Shown: positions 11,201 through 22,366 of the stretch, piece by piece
Position numbering within the stretch: position 1 is the stretch's first letter
Layout: each line of letters begins with the position of its first letter
Source: Petrolisthes cinctipes
Taxonomy: Eukaryota; Arthropoda; Malacostraca; Decapoda; Porcellanidae
Reading direction: 5' to 3'
Assembly (NCBI GenBank): GCA_033782935.1
Contig: JAWQEG010001441.1
Coordinates: 372,001-436,000, forward strand
DNA: 64,000 bases
Notes under the pieces: generated by a model
The model's database searches: none
The model's input: the letters and a program-made list of their open reading frames with translations, nothing else
What the model was told of the DNA's origin: nothing
Made by a program: the position numbers and the translations under genes

Positions 11201-12666
11201 ACATGCCTACTCAGTGTTAGAGTATTTTCAAAATACAGGCCAAAAACATACTGAAAATCGATCTTTTAGGTGCCCAAAAGTCGATATGTGCATGCATATT
11301 CTGTACCCGTTTATATCTCAAATTCTGGCCCTAAACACCCGAAAATTCGATATTTTGGGGTCCCAGAAGCGATCTGTACCTGCCTACTCCGTGTTAGAGT
11401 ATTTTCAAAATTCAGGCCCAAAACATGCTGAAAATCGATATTTTTGGTGCCCAAAGTCAATATGTGCATGTATCTTCTGTACCCGTTTATATCTCAAATT
11501 CAGGCTCAAAACACCCGAAAATTCAATATTTTGGGGTCCCAGAAGCAATCTGTACAGTGCTAGAATATTTTCAAAATATAGGCTAAAAACATGCTAAAAA
11601 TCGATCTTTTAGGTGCCAAAATGTCGATATCTCAAATTCAGTCCCAAAACACCCGAAAATTCGATATTTAGGGGTCCCAGAAGCGATCTGTACATGCCTA
11701 CTCCGTGTTAGAGTATTTTCAAAATACATGCTCAAAACATACTGAAAATCGATCTTTTAGGTGCACAAAAGTCGATATGTGAATGCATCTTCTGTACCCG
11801 TCTATATCTCAAATTCTGGCCCTAAACACCCGAAAATTCGATATTTTGGGGTCCCAGAAGCGATCTGTACATGCTTACTCCGTGTTAGAGTATTTTCAAA
11901 ATTCAGGCCCAAAACATGCTGAAAATCGATATTTTTGGTGCCCAAAGTCAATATGTGCATGTATCTTCTGTACCCGTTTATATCTCAAATTCAGGCTCAA
12001 AACACCCGAAAATTCAATATTTTGGGGTCCCAGAAGCAATCTGTACATGCCTACACAGTGCTAGAATATTTTCAAAATATAGGCTAAAAACATGCTAAAA
12101 ATCGATCTTTTAGGTGCCAAAAAGTCGATATCTCAAATTCAGTCCCAAAACACCCGAAAATTCGATATTTAGGGGTCCCAGAAGCGATCTGTACATGCCT
12201 ACTCCGTGTTAGAGTATTTTTAAAATACATGCTCAAAACATACTGAAAATCGATCTTTTAGGTGCACAAAAGTCGATATGTGCATGCATCTTCAGTACCC
12301 GTTTATATCTCAAATTCAGGCTCAAAACACCCGAAAATTCAATATTTTGGGGTCCCAGAAGCAATCTGTACATGCCTACTCCGTGTTAGAGTATTTTCAA
12401 AATACAGGCCCAAAACATGCTGAAAATCGATATTTTAGATGCCTAAAGTCAATATGTGCATGAATCTTCTGTACCCGTTTATATCTCAAATTCAGGCTCA
12501 AAACACCCGAAAATTCAATATTTTGGGGTCCCAGAAGCAATCTGTACATGCCTACACAGTGCTAGAATATTTTCAAAATATAGGCTAAAAACATGCTAAA
12601 AATCGACATTTTAGGTGCCAAAAAATCGATATCTCAAATTCAGTCCCAAAACACCCGAAAATTCGA
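8226..12666 (+). repeat. Super-repeat copy 2, complete 27-monomer unit (4441 bp)
   Basis: The same 27-monomer order as the preceding unit, offset by 4442 throughout, and nearly identical. Differences I noted: actccg for actcag and ggacca for ggccca near 9430-9465; ctataat for ctagaat near 9605; gcctact for gccaact near 10070; gtgccc for gtgcac near 10130; tgtaca for tgtata near 10420; and one a fewer in the last C. The gaattc variant is repeated at 8887-8892. So few changes over 4.4 kb indicate a recent duplication. Confidence 0.92.
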
Positions 12667-13668
12667 TATTTAGAGGTCCCAGAAGGTATCTGTACATGCC
12701 TACTCCGTGTTAGAGTATTTTCAAAATACAGGCCAAAAACATACTGAAAATCGATCTTTTAGGTGCACAAAAGTCGATATGTGCATGCATCTTCTGTACC
12801 CGTTTATATCTCAAATTCTGGCCCTAAACACCCGAAAATTCGATATTTTGGGGTCCCAGAAGCGATCTGTACATGCCTACTCAGTGTTAGAGTATTTTCA
12901 AAATTCAGACCCAAAACATGCTGAAAATCGATATTTTTGGTGCCCAAAGTCAATATGTGCATGTATCTTCTGTACCTGTTTATATCTCTAATTCAGGCTC
13001 AAAACACCCGAAAATTCAATATTTTGGGGTCCCAGAAGCAATCTGTACATGCCTACTCAGTGCTAGAATATTTTCAAAATATAGGCTAAAAACATGCTAA
13101 AAATCGATCTGTTAGGTGCCAAAAAGTCGATATCTCAAATTCAGTCCCAAAACACCCGAAAATTCGATATTTAGGGGTCCCAGAAGCGATCTGTACATGC
13201 CTACTCCGTGTTAGAGTATTTTCAAAATACATGCTCAAAACATACTGAAAATCGATCTTTTAGGTGCACAAAAGTCGATATGTGCATGCATCTTCAGTAC
13301 CCGTTTATATCTCAAATTCAGGCTCAAAACACCCGAAAATTCAATATTTTGGGGTCCCAGAAGCAATCTGTACATGCCTACTCAGTGTTAGAGTATTTTC
13401 AAAATACAGGCCCAAAACATGCTGAAAATCGATATTTTAGATGCCCAAAGTCAATATGTGCATGTATCTTCTGTACCCGTTTATATCTCAAATTCAGGCT
13501 CAAAACACCTGAAAATTCAATATTTTGGGGTCCCAGAAGCAATCTGTACATGCCTACACAGTGCTAGAATATTTTCAAAATATAGGCTAAAAACATGCTA
13601 AAAATCGATCTTTTAGGTGCCAAAAAGTCGATATCTCAAATTCAGTCCCAAAACACCCAAAAATTCGA

Positions 13669-13840
13669 TATTTAGGGGTCCCATGCCTGTACATGCCTAC
13701 TCCGTGTTAGAGTATTTTCAAAATACATGCTCAAAACATACTGAAAATCGATCTTTTAGATGCACAAAAGTCGATATGTGCATGCATCTTCAGTACCCGT
13801 TTATATCTCAAATTCAGGCTCAAAACACCCGAAAATTCAA
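13669..13840 (+). repeat. A* monomer (172 bp) with altered head
   Basis: The start of the monomer reads gggtcccatgcctgtacatg instead of gggtcccagaagcgatctgt, a net loss of 5 bp that leaves two nearby copies of catgcc. The same allele recurs at 26650, 28649, 35789, 37922, 38909, 40221, 41208, 42696, 44685 and 51979, which makes it a useful lineage marker across the right half of the window. Confidence 0.88.
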
Positions 13841-15343
13841 TATTTCGGGGTCCCAGAAGCAATCTGTACATGCCTACACAGTGCTAGAATATTTTCAAAA
13901 TATAGGCTAAAAACATGCTAAAAATCGACATTTTAGGTGCCAAAAAATCGATATCTCAAATTCAGTCCCAAAACACCCGAAAATTTGATATTTAGAGGTC
14001 CCAGAAGGTATCTGTACATGCCTACTCCGTGTTAGAGTATTTTCAAAATACAGGCCAAAAACATACTGAAAATCGATCTTTTAGGTGCCCAAAAGTCGAT
14101 ATGTGCATGCATCTTCTGTACCCGTTTATATCTCAAATTCAAGCCCTAAACACCCGAAAATTCGATATTTTGGGGTCCCAGAAGCGATCTGTACATGCCT
14201 ACTCCGTGTTAGAGTATTTTCAAAATTCAGGCCCAAAACATGCTGAAAATCGATATTTTTGGTGCCTAAAGTCAATATGTGCATGTATCTTCTGTACCCG
14301 TTTATATCTCAAATTCAGGCTCAAAACACCCGAAAATTCAATATTTTGGGGTCCCAGAAGCAATCTGTACATGCCTACACAGTGCTAGAATATTTTCAAA
14401 ATATAGGCTAAAAACATGCTAAAAATCGATCTTTTAGGTGCCAAAAAGTCGATATCTCAAATTCAGTCCCAAAACACCCGAAAATTCGATATTTAGGGGT
14501 CCCAGAAGCGATCTGTACATGCCTACTCCGTGTTAGAGTATTTTCAAAATACATGCTCAAAACATACTGAAAATCGATCTTTTAGGTGCACAAAAGTCGA
14601 TATGTGCATGCATCTTCAGTACCCGTTTATATCTCAAATTCAGGCTCAAAACACCCGAAAATTCAATATTTTGGGGTCCCAGAAGCAATCTGTACATGCC
14701 TACTCAGTGTTAGAGTATTTTCAAAATACAGGCCCAAAACATGCTGAAAATCGATATTTTAGATGCCCAAAGTCAATATGTGCATGTATCTTCTGTACCC
14801 GTTTATATCTCAAATTCAGGCTCAAAACACCCGAAAATTCAATATTTTGGGGTCCCAGAAGCAATCTGTACATGCCTTCACAGTGCTAGAAAATTTTCAA
14901 AATATAGGCTAAAAACATGCTAAAAATCGACATTTTAGGTGCCAAAAAATCGATATCTCAAATTCAGTCCCAAAACACCCGAAAATTCGATATTTAGAGG
15001 TCCCAGAAGGTATCTGTACATGCCTACTCCGTGTTAGAGTATTTTCAAAATACAGGCCAAAAACATACTGAAAATCGATCTTTTAGGTGCACAAAAGTCG
15101 ATATGTGCATGCATCTTTTGTACCCGTCTATATCTCAAATTCTGGCCCTAAACACCCGAAAATTCGATATTTTGGGGTCCCAGAAGCGATTTGTACATAC
15201 TTACTCCGTGTTAGAGTATTTTCAAAATTCAGGCCCAAAACATGCTGAAAATCGATATTTTTGGTGCCCAAAGTCAATATGTGCATGTATCTTCTGTACC
15301 CGTTTATATCTCAAATTCAGGCTCAAAACACCCGAAAATTCAA

Positions 15344-15519
15344 TATTTTGGGGTCCCAGAAGCAATCTGTACATGCCTACTCAGTGCTAGAATATTTTCA
15401 AAATATAGGCTAAAAACATGCTAAAAATCGATATTTTAGATGCCCAAAGTCAATATGTGCATGTATCTTCTGTACCCGTTTATATCTCAAATTCAGGCTC
15501 AAAACACCCGAAAATTCAA
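15344..15519 (+). repeat. Chimeric C/B monomer (recombination junction)
   Basis: The first part is C type (cagtgctagaatattttc, ataggctaaaaacatgcta). It then switches at aaaatcgatatttt to B2 type (attttagatgcccaaagtca, gtgcatgtatcttctg), giving a full 176 bp. It is followed by a C2 monomer, with neither A nor ordinary B between. The switch falls in the segment shared by both classes (aaaatcgat), as expected for unequal crossover or gene conversion in register. I found no other clear C-to-B switch of this kind. Confidence 0.88.
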
Positions 15520-15667
15520 TATTTTGGGGTCCCAGAAGCAATCTGTACATGCCTTCACAGTGCTAGAATATTTTCAAAATATAGGCTAAAAACATGCTAA
15601 AAATCGACATTTTAGGTGCCAAAAAATCGATATCTCAAATTCAGTCCCAAAACACCCGAAAATTCGA

Positions 15668-18600
15668 TATTTAGAGGTCCCAGAAGGTATCTGTACATGC
15701 CTACTCCGTGTTAGAGTATTTTCAAAATACAGGCCAAAAACATACTGAAAATCGATCTTTTAGGTGCACAAAAGTCGATATGAGCATGCATCTTTTGTAC
15801 CCGTCTATATCTCAAATTCTGGCCCTAAACACCCGAAAATTCGATATTTTGGGGTCCCAGAAGCGATCTGTACATGCTTACTCCGTGTTAGAGTATTTTC
15901 AAAATTCAGGCCCAAAACATGCTGAAAATCGATATTTTTGGTGCCCAAAGTCAATATGTGCATGTATCTTCTGTACCCGTTTATATCTCAAATTCAGGCT
16001 CAAAACACCCGAAAATTCAATATTTTGGGGTCCCAGAAGCACTCTGTACATGCCTACACAGTGCTAGAATATTTTCAAAATATAGGCTAAAAACATGCTA
16101 AAAATCGATCTTTTAGGTGCCAAAAAGTCGATATCTCAAATTCAGTCCCAAAACACCCGAAAATTCGATATTTAGGGGTCCCAAAAGCGATCTGTACATG
16201 CCTACTCCGTGTTAGAGTATTTTCAAAATACATGCTCAAAACATACTGAAAATCGATCTTTTAGGTGCACAAAAGTCGATATGTGCATGCATCTTCAGTA
16301 CCCGTTTATATCTCAAAACAATGCTCAAAACACCCGAAAATTCAATATTTTTGGGTCCCAGAAGCAATCTGTACATGCCTACTCAGTGTTAGAGTATTTT
16401 CAAAATACAGGCCCAAAACATGCTGAAAATCGATATTTTAGATGCCCAAAGTCAATATGTGCATGTATCTTCTGTACCCGTTTATATCTCAAATACAGGC
16501 TCAAAACACCCGAAAATTCATTATTTTTGGGTCCCAGAAGCAATCTGTACAGTGCTAGAATATTTTCAAAATATAGGCTAAAAACATGATAAAAATCGAT
16601 CTTTTAGGTGCCAAAAAGTCGATATCTCAAATTCAGTTCCAAAACACCCGAAAATTCGATATTTAGGGGTCCCAGAAGCGATCTGTACATGCCTACTCAG
16701 TGTTAGAGTATTTTCAAAATACAGGCCCTAAACATGCTGAAAATCGATATTTTAGATGCCCAAAGTCAATATGTGCATGTATCTTCTGTACCCGTTTATA
16801 TCTCAAATTCAGGCTCAAAACACCCGAAAATTCAATATTTTGGGGTCCCAGAAGCAATCTGTACATGCCTACACAGTGCTAGAATATTTTCAAAATATAG
16901 GCTAAAAACATGCTAAACATCGACATTTTAGGTGCCAAAAAATCGATATCTCAAATTCAGTCCCAAAACACCCGAAAACTCGATATTTAGAGGTCCCAGA
17001 AGGTATCTGTACATGCCTACTTCGTGTTAGAGTATTTTCAAAATACAGGCCAAAAATATACTGAAAATCGATCTTTTAGGTGCCCAAAAGTCGATATGTG
17101 CATGCATCTTCTGTACCCGTTTATATCTCAAATTCTGGCCCTAAACACCCGAAAATTCGATATTTGCGGGTCCCAGAAGCGATCTGTACATGCCTACTCC
17201 GTGTTAGAGTATTTTCAAAATTCAGGCCCAAAACATGCTGAAAATCGATATTTTTGGTGCCCAAAGTCAATATGTGCATGTATCTTCTGTACCCGTTTAT
17301 ATCTCAAATTCAGGCTCAAAACACCCGAAAATTCAATATTTTGGGGTCCCAGAAGCAATCTGTACATGCCTACTCAGTGCTAGAATATTTTCAAAATATA
17401 GGCTAAAAACATGCTAAAAATCGATCTTTTAGGTGCCAAAAAGTCGATATCTCAAATTCAGTCCCAAAACACACGAAAATTCGATATTTAGGGGTCCCAG
17501 AAGCGATCTGTACATGCCTACTCCGTGTTAGAGTATTTTCAAAATACAGGCCAAAAACATACTGAAAATCGACCTTTTAGGTGCCCAAAAGTCGATATGT
17601 GCATGCATATTCTGTACCCGTTTATATCTCAAATTCAGGCTCAAAACACCCGAAAAATCAATATTTTGGGGTCCCTGAAGCAATCTGTACATGCCTACGC
17701 AGTGCTAGAATATTTTCAAACTATAGGCTAAAAACATGCTAAAAATCGACATTTTAGGTGCCAAAAAATCGATATCTCAAATTCAGTCCCAAAACACCCG
17801 AAAATTCGATATTTTGTGGTCCCAGAAGCGATCTGTACATGCCTACTCCGTGTTAGAGTATTTTCAAAATTCAGGCCCAAAACATGCTGAATATCGATAT
17901 TTTTGGTGCCCAAAGTCAATATGTGCATGAATCTTCTGTACCCGTTTATATCTCAAATTCAGGCTCAAAACACCCGAAAATTCATTATTTTGGGGTCCCA
18001 GAAGCAATCTGTACAGTGCTAGAATATTTTCAAAATATAGGCTAAAAACATGCTAAAAATCGATCTTTTAGGTGCCAAAAAGTCGATATCTCAAATTCAG
18101 TTCCAAAACACCCGAAAATTCAATATTTTGGGGTCCCAGAAGCGATCTGTACATGCCTACTCAGTGTTAGAGTATTTTCAAAATACAGGCCAAAAACATA
18201 CTGAAAATCGATCTTTTTGGTGCCCAAAAGTCGATATGTGCATGCATATTCTGTACCCGTTTATATCTCAAATTCTGGCCCTAAACACCCGAAAATTCGA
18301 TATTTTGGGGTCCCAGAAGCGATCTGTACCTGCCTACTCCGTGTTAGAGTATTTTCAAAATTCAGGCCCAAAACATGCTGAAAATCGATATTTTTGGTGC
18401 CCAAAGTCAATATGTGCATGTATCTTCTGTACCCGTTTATATCTCAAATTCAGGCTCAAAACACCCGAAAATTCAATATTTTGGGGTCCCAGAAGCAATC
18501 TGTACAGTGCTAGAATATTTTCAAAATATAGGCTAAAAACATGCTAAAAATCGATCTTTTAGGTGCCAAAATGTCGATATCTCAAATTCAGTCCCAAAAC

Positions 18601-19115
18601 ACCCGAAAATTCGATATTTAGGGGTCCCAGAAGCGATCTGTACATGCCTACTCCGTGTTAGTGTATTTTCAAAATACATGCTCAAAACATACTGAAAATC
18701 GATCTTTTAGGTGCACAAAAGTCGATATGTGCATGCATCTTCAGTACCCGTTTATATCTCAAATTCAGGCTCAAAACACCCGAAAATTCAATATTTTGGG
18801 GTCCCAGAAGCAATCTGTACATGCCTACTCCGTGTTAGAGTATTTTCAAAATACAGGCCCAAAACATGCTGAAAATCGATATTTTAGATGCCTAAAGTCA
18901 ATATGTGCATGAATCTTCTGTACCCGTTTATATCTCAAATTCAGGCTCAAAACACCCGAAAATTCAATATTTTGGGGTCCCAGAAGCAATCTGTACATGC
19001 CTACACAGTGCTAGAATATTTTCAAAATATAGGCTAAAAACATGCTAAAAATCGACATTTTAGGTGCCAAAAAATCGATATCTCAAATTCAGTCCCAAAA
19101 CACCCGAAAATTCGA
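15668..19115 (+). repeat. Derived super-repeat copy (3448 bp), one trimer missing
   Basis: 15668-18614 matches 8718-11664 at offset 6950, including agaagcactctgtac and tttgcgggtccc. From 18615 the match continues with 12166-12666 at offset 6449. The offset changes by exactly 501 bp: the A-B-C trimer at 11665-12165 of the intact copy is absent here. This is a clean in-register loss of one higher-order unit. Confidence 0.85.
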
Positions 19116-19920
19116 TATTTAGAGGTCCCAGAAGGTATCTGTACATGCCTACTCCGTGTTAGAGTATTTTCAAAATACAGGCCAAAAACATACTGAAAAT
19201 CGATCTTTTAGGTGCACAAAAGTCGATATGTGCATGCATCTTCTGTACCCGTTTATATCTCAAATTCTGGCCCTAAACACCCGAAAATTCGATATTTTGG
19301 GGTCCCAGAAGCGATCTGTACATGCCTACTCAGTGTTAGAGTATTTTCAAAATTCAGACCCAAAACATGCTGAAAATCGATATTTTTGGTGCCCAAAGTC
19401 AATATGTGCATGTATCTTCTGTACCTGTTTATATCTCAAATTCAGGCTCAAAACACCCGAAAATTCAATATTTTGGGGTCCCAGAAGCAATCTGTACAGT
19501 GCTAGAATATTTTCAAAATATAGGCTAAAAACATGCTAAAAATCGACATTTTAGGTGCCAAAAAATCGATATCTCAAATTCAGTCCCAAAACACCCGAAA
19601 ATTCGATATTTAGAGGTCCCAGAAGGTATCTGTACATGCCTACTCAGTGTTAGAGTATTTTTAAAATACAGGCCCAAAACATGCTGAAAATCGATATTTT
19701 ACATGCCCAAAGTCAATATGTGCATGTATCTTCTGTACCCGTTTATATCTCAAATACAGGCTCAAAACACCCGAAAATTCATTATTTTGGGGTCCCAGAA
19801 GCAATCTGTACAGTGCTAGAATATTTTCAAAATATAGGCTAAAAACATGCTAAAAATCGATCTTTTAGGTGCCAAAAAGTCGATATCTCAAATTCAGTCC
19901 CAAAACACCCGAAAATTCGA
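17485..19920 (+). repeat. 2.44 kb tandem unit, copy 1 (2436 bp, 15 monomers)
   Basis: Order A C2 B C' A B C' A B C2 A B C2' B C'. It overlaps the right part of the derived 4.4 kb copy and shows how that sequence was reused as a new unit. The next 2446 bp have the same layout except for one C in place of C' at the seventh position. Shared private variants include tttgtggtccc (17814) becoming tttgttgtccc (20250), ccctgaagcaatctg, and acatgcccaaagtc in the last B. Confidence 0.82.
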
Positions 19921-22366
19921 TATTTAGGGGTCCCAGAAGCGATCTGTACATGCCTACTCCGTGTTAGAGTATTTTCAAAATACAGGCCAAAAACATACTG
20001 AAAATCGACCTTTTAGGTGCCCAAAAGTCGATATGTGCATGCATATTCTGTACCCGTTTATATCTCAAATTCAGGCTCAAAACACCCGAAAAATCAATAT
20101 TTTGGGGTCCCTGAAGCAATCTGTACATGCCTACGCAGTGCTAGAATATTTTCAAACTATAGGCTAAAAACATGCTAAAAATCGACATTTTAGGTGCCAA
20201 AAAATCGATATCTCAAATTCAGTCCCAAAACACCCGAAAATTCGATATTTTGTTGTCCCAGAAGCGATCTGTACCTGCCTACTCCGTGTTAGAGTATTTT
20301 CAAAATTCAGGCCCAAAACATGCTGAAAATCGATATTTTTGGTGCCCAAAGTCAATATGTGCATGTATCTTCTGTACCCGTTTATATCTCAAATTCAGGC
20401 TCAAAACACCCGAAAATTCAATATTTTGGGGTCCCAGAAGCAATCTGTACAGTGCTAGAATATTTTCAAAATATAGGCTAAAAACATGCTAAAAATCGAT
20501 CTTTTAGGTGCCAAAATGTCGATATCTCAAATTCAGTCCCAAAACACCCGAAAATTCGATATTTAGGGGTCCCAGAAGCGATCTGTACATGCCTACTCCG
20601 TGTTAGAGTATTTTCAAAATACATGCTCAAAACATACTGAAAATCGATCTATTAGGTGCACAAAAGTCGATATGTGAATGCATCTTCTGTACCCGTCTAT
20701 ATCTCAAATTCTGGCCCTAAACACCCGAAAATTCGATATTTTGGGGTCCCAGAAGCGATCTGTACATGCTTACTCCGTGTTAGAGTATTTTCAAAATTCA
20801 GGCCCAAAACATGCTGAAAATCGATATTTTTGGTGCCCAAAGTCAATATGTGCATGTATCTTCTGTACCCGTTTATATCTCAAATTCAGGCTCAAAATAC
20901 CCGAAAATTCAATATTTTGGGGTCCCAGAAGCAATCTGTACATGCCTACACAGTGCTAGAATATTTTCAAAATATAGGCTAAAAACATGCTAAAAATCGA
21001 TCTTTTAGGTGCCAAAAAGTCGATATCTCAAATTCAGTCCCAAAACACCCGAAAATTCGATATTTAGGGGTCCCAGAAGCGATCTGTACATGCCTACTCC
21101 GTGTTAGAGTATTTTCAAAATACATGCTCAAAACATACTGAAAATCGATCTTTTAGGTGCACAAAAGTCGATATGTGCATGCATCTTCAGTACCCGTTTA
21201 TATCTCAAATTCAGGCTCAAAACACCCGAAAATTCAATATTTTGGGGTCCCAGAAGCAATCTGTACATGCCTACTCCGTGTTAGAGTATTTTCAAAATAC
21301 AGGCCCAAAACATGCTGAAAATCGATATTTTAGATGCCTAAAGTCAATATGTGCATGAATCTTCTGTACCCGTTTATATCTCAAATTCAGGCTCAAAACA
21401 CCCGAAAATTCAATATTTTGGGGTCCCAGAAGCAATCTGTACATGCCTACACAGTGCTAGAATATTTTCAAAATATAGGCTAAAAACATGCTAAAAATCG
21501 ACATTTTAGGTGCCAAAAAATCGATATCTCAAATTCAGTCCCAAAACACCCGAAAATTCGATATTTAGAGGTCCCAGAAGGTATCTGTACATGCCTACTC
21601 CGTGTTAGAGTATTTTCAAAATACAGGCCAAAAACATACTGAAAATCGATCTTTTAGGTGCACAAAAGTCGATATGTGCATGCATCTTCTGTACCCGTTT
21701 ATATCTCAAATTCTGGCCCTAAACACCCGAAAATTCGATATTTTGGGGTCCCAGAAGCGATCTGTACATGCCTACTCAGTGTTAGAGTATTTTCAAAATT
21801 CAGACCCAAAACATGCTGAAAATCGATATTTTTGGTGCCCAAAGTCAATATGTGCATGTATCTTCTGTACCTGTTTATATCTCAAATTCAGGCTCAAAAC
21901 ACCCGAAAATTCAATATTTTGGGGTCCCAGAAGCAATCTGTACAGTGCTAGAATATTTTCAAAATATAGGCTAAAAACATGCTAAAAATCGACATTTTAG
22001 GTGCCAAAAAATCGATATCTCAAATTCAGTCCCAAAACACCCGAAAATTCGATATTTAGAGGTCCCAGAAGGTATCTGTACATGCCTACTCAGTGTTAGA
22101 GTATTTTCAAAATACAGGCCCAAAACATGCTGAAAATCGATATTTTACATGCCCAAAGTCAATATGTGCATGTATCTTCTGTACCCGTTTATATCTCAAA
22201 TACAGGCTCAAAACACCCGAAAATTCATTATTTTGGGGTCCCAGAAGCAATCTGTACAGTGCTAGAATATTTTCAAAATAAAGGCTAAAAACATGCTAAA
22301 AATCGATCTTTTAGGTGCCAAAAAGTCGATATCTCAAATTCAGTTCCAAAACACCCGAAAATTCGA
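19921..22366 (+). repeat. 2.44 kb tandem unit, copy 2 (2446 bp, 15 monomers)
   Basis: Order A C2 B C' A B C A B C2 A B C2' B C'. The B at 20246-20421 looks like a fusion: its start resembles the B at 17810 (tttgttgtccc) and its remainder the B at 18301 (gtacctgcctac, gtgcatgtatcttc), as if 491 bp between them had been removed. The segment from 20560 restores the A-B-C trimer that is missing after 18614. 18615-19920 matches 21061-22366 at offset 2446. Confidence 0.8.

Larger units (their letters stand above)
12667..15667 (+). repeat. Trimer-rich block between super-repeats
   Basis: Monomer order: A B C, A B C, A*(172) C2, A B C, A B C2, A B, chimeric C/B, C2. Monomers 12667-14341 reappear at 25648-27322 (offset 12981), and 13989-15167 reappear at 28969-30147 (offset 14980). 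Shared private variants include the shortened cccatgcctgtacatgcc and atgccttcacagtgctagaa. Distant blocks of the array therefore exchanged or duplicated segments. Confidence 0.85.
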
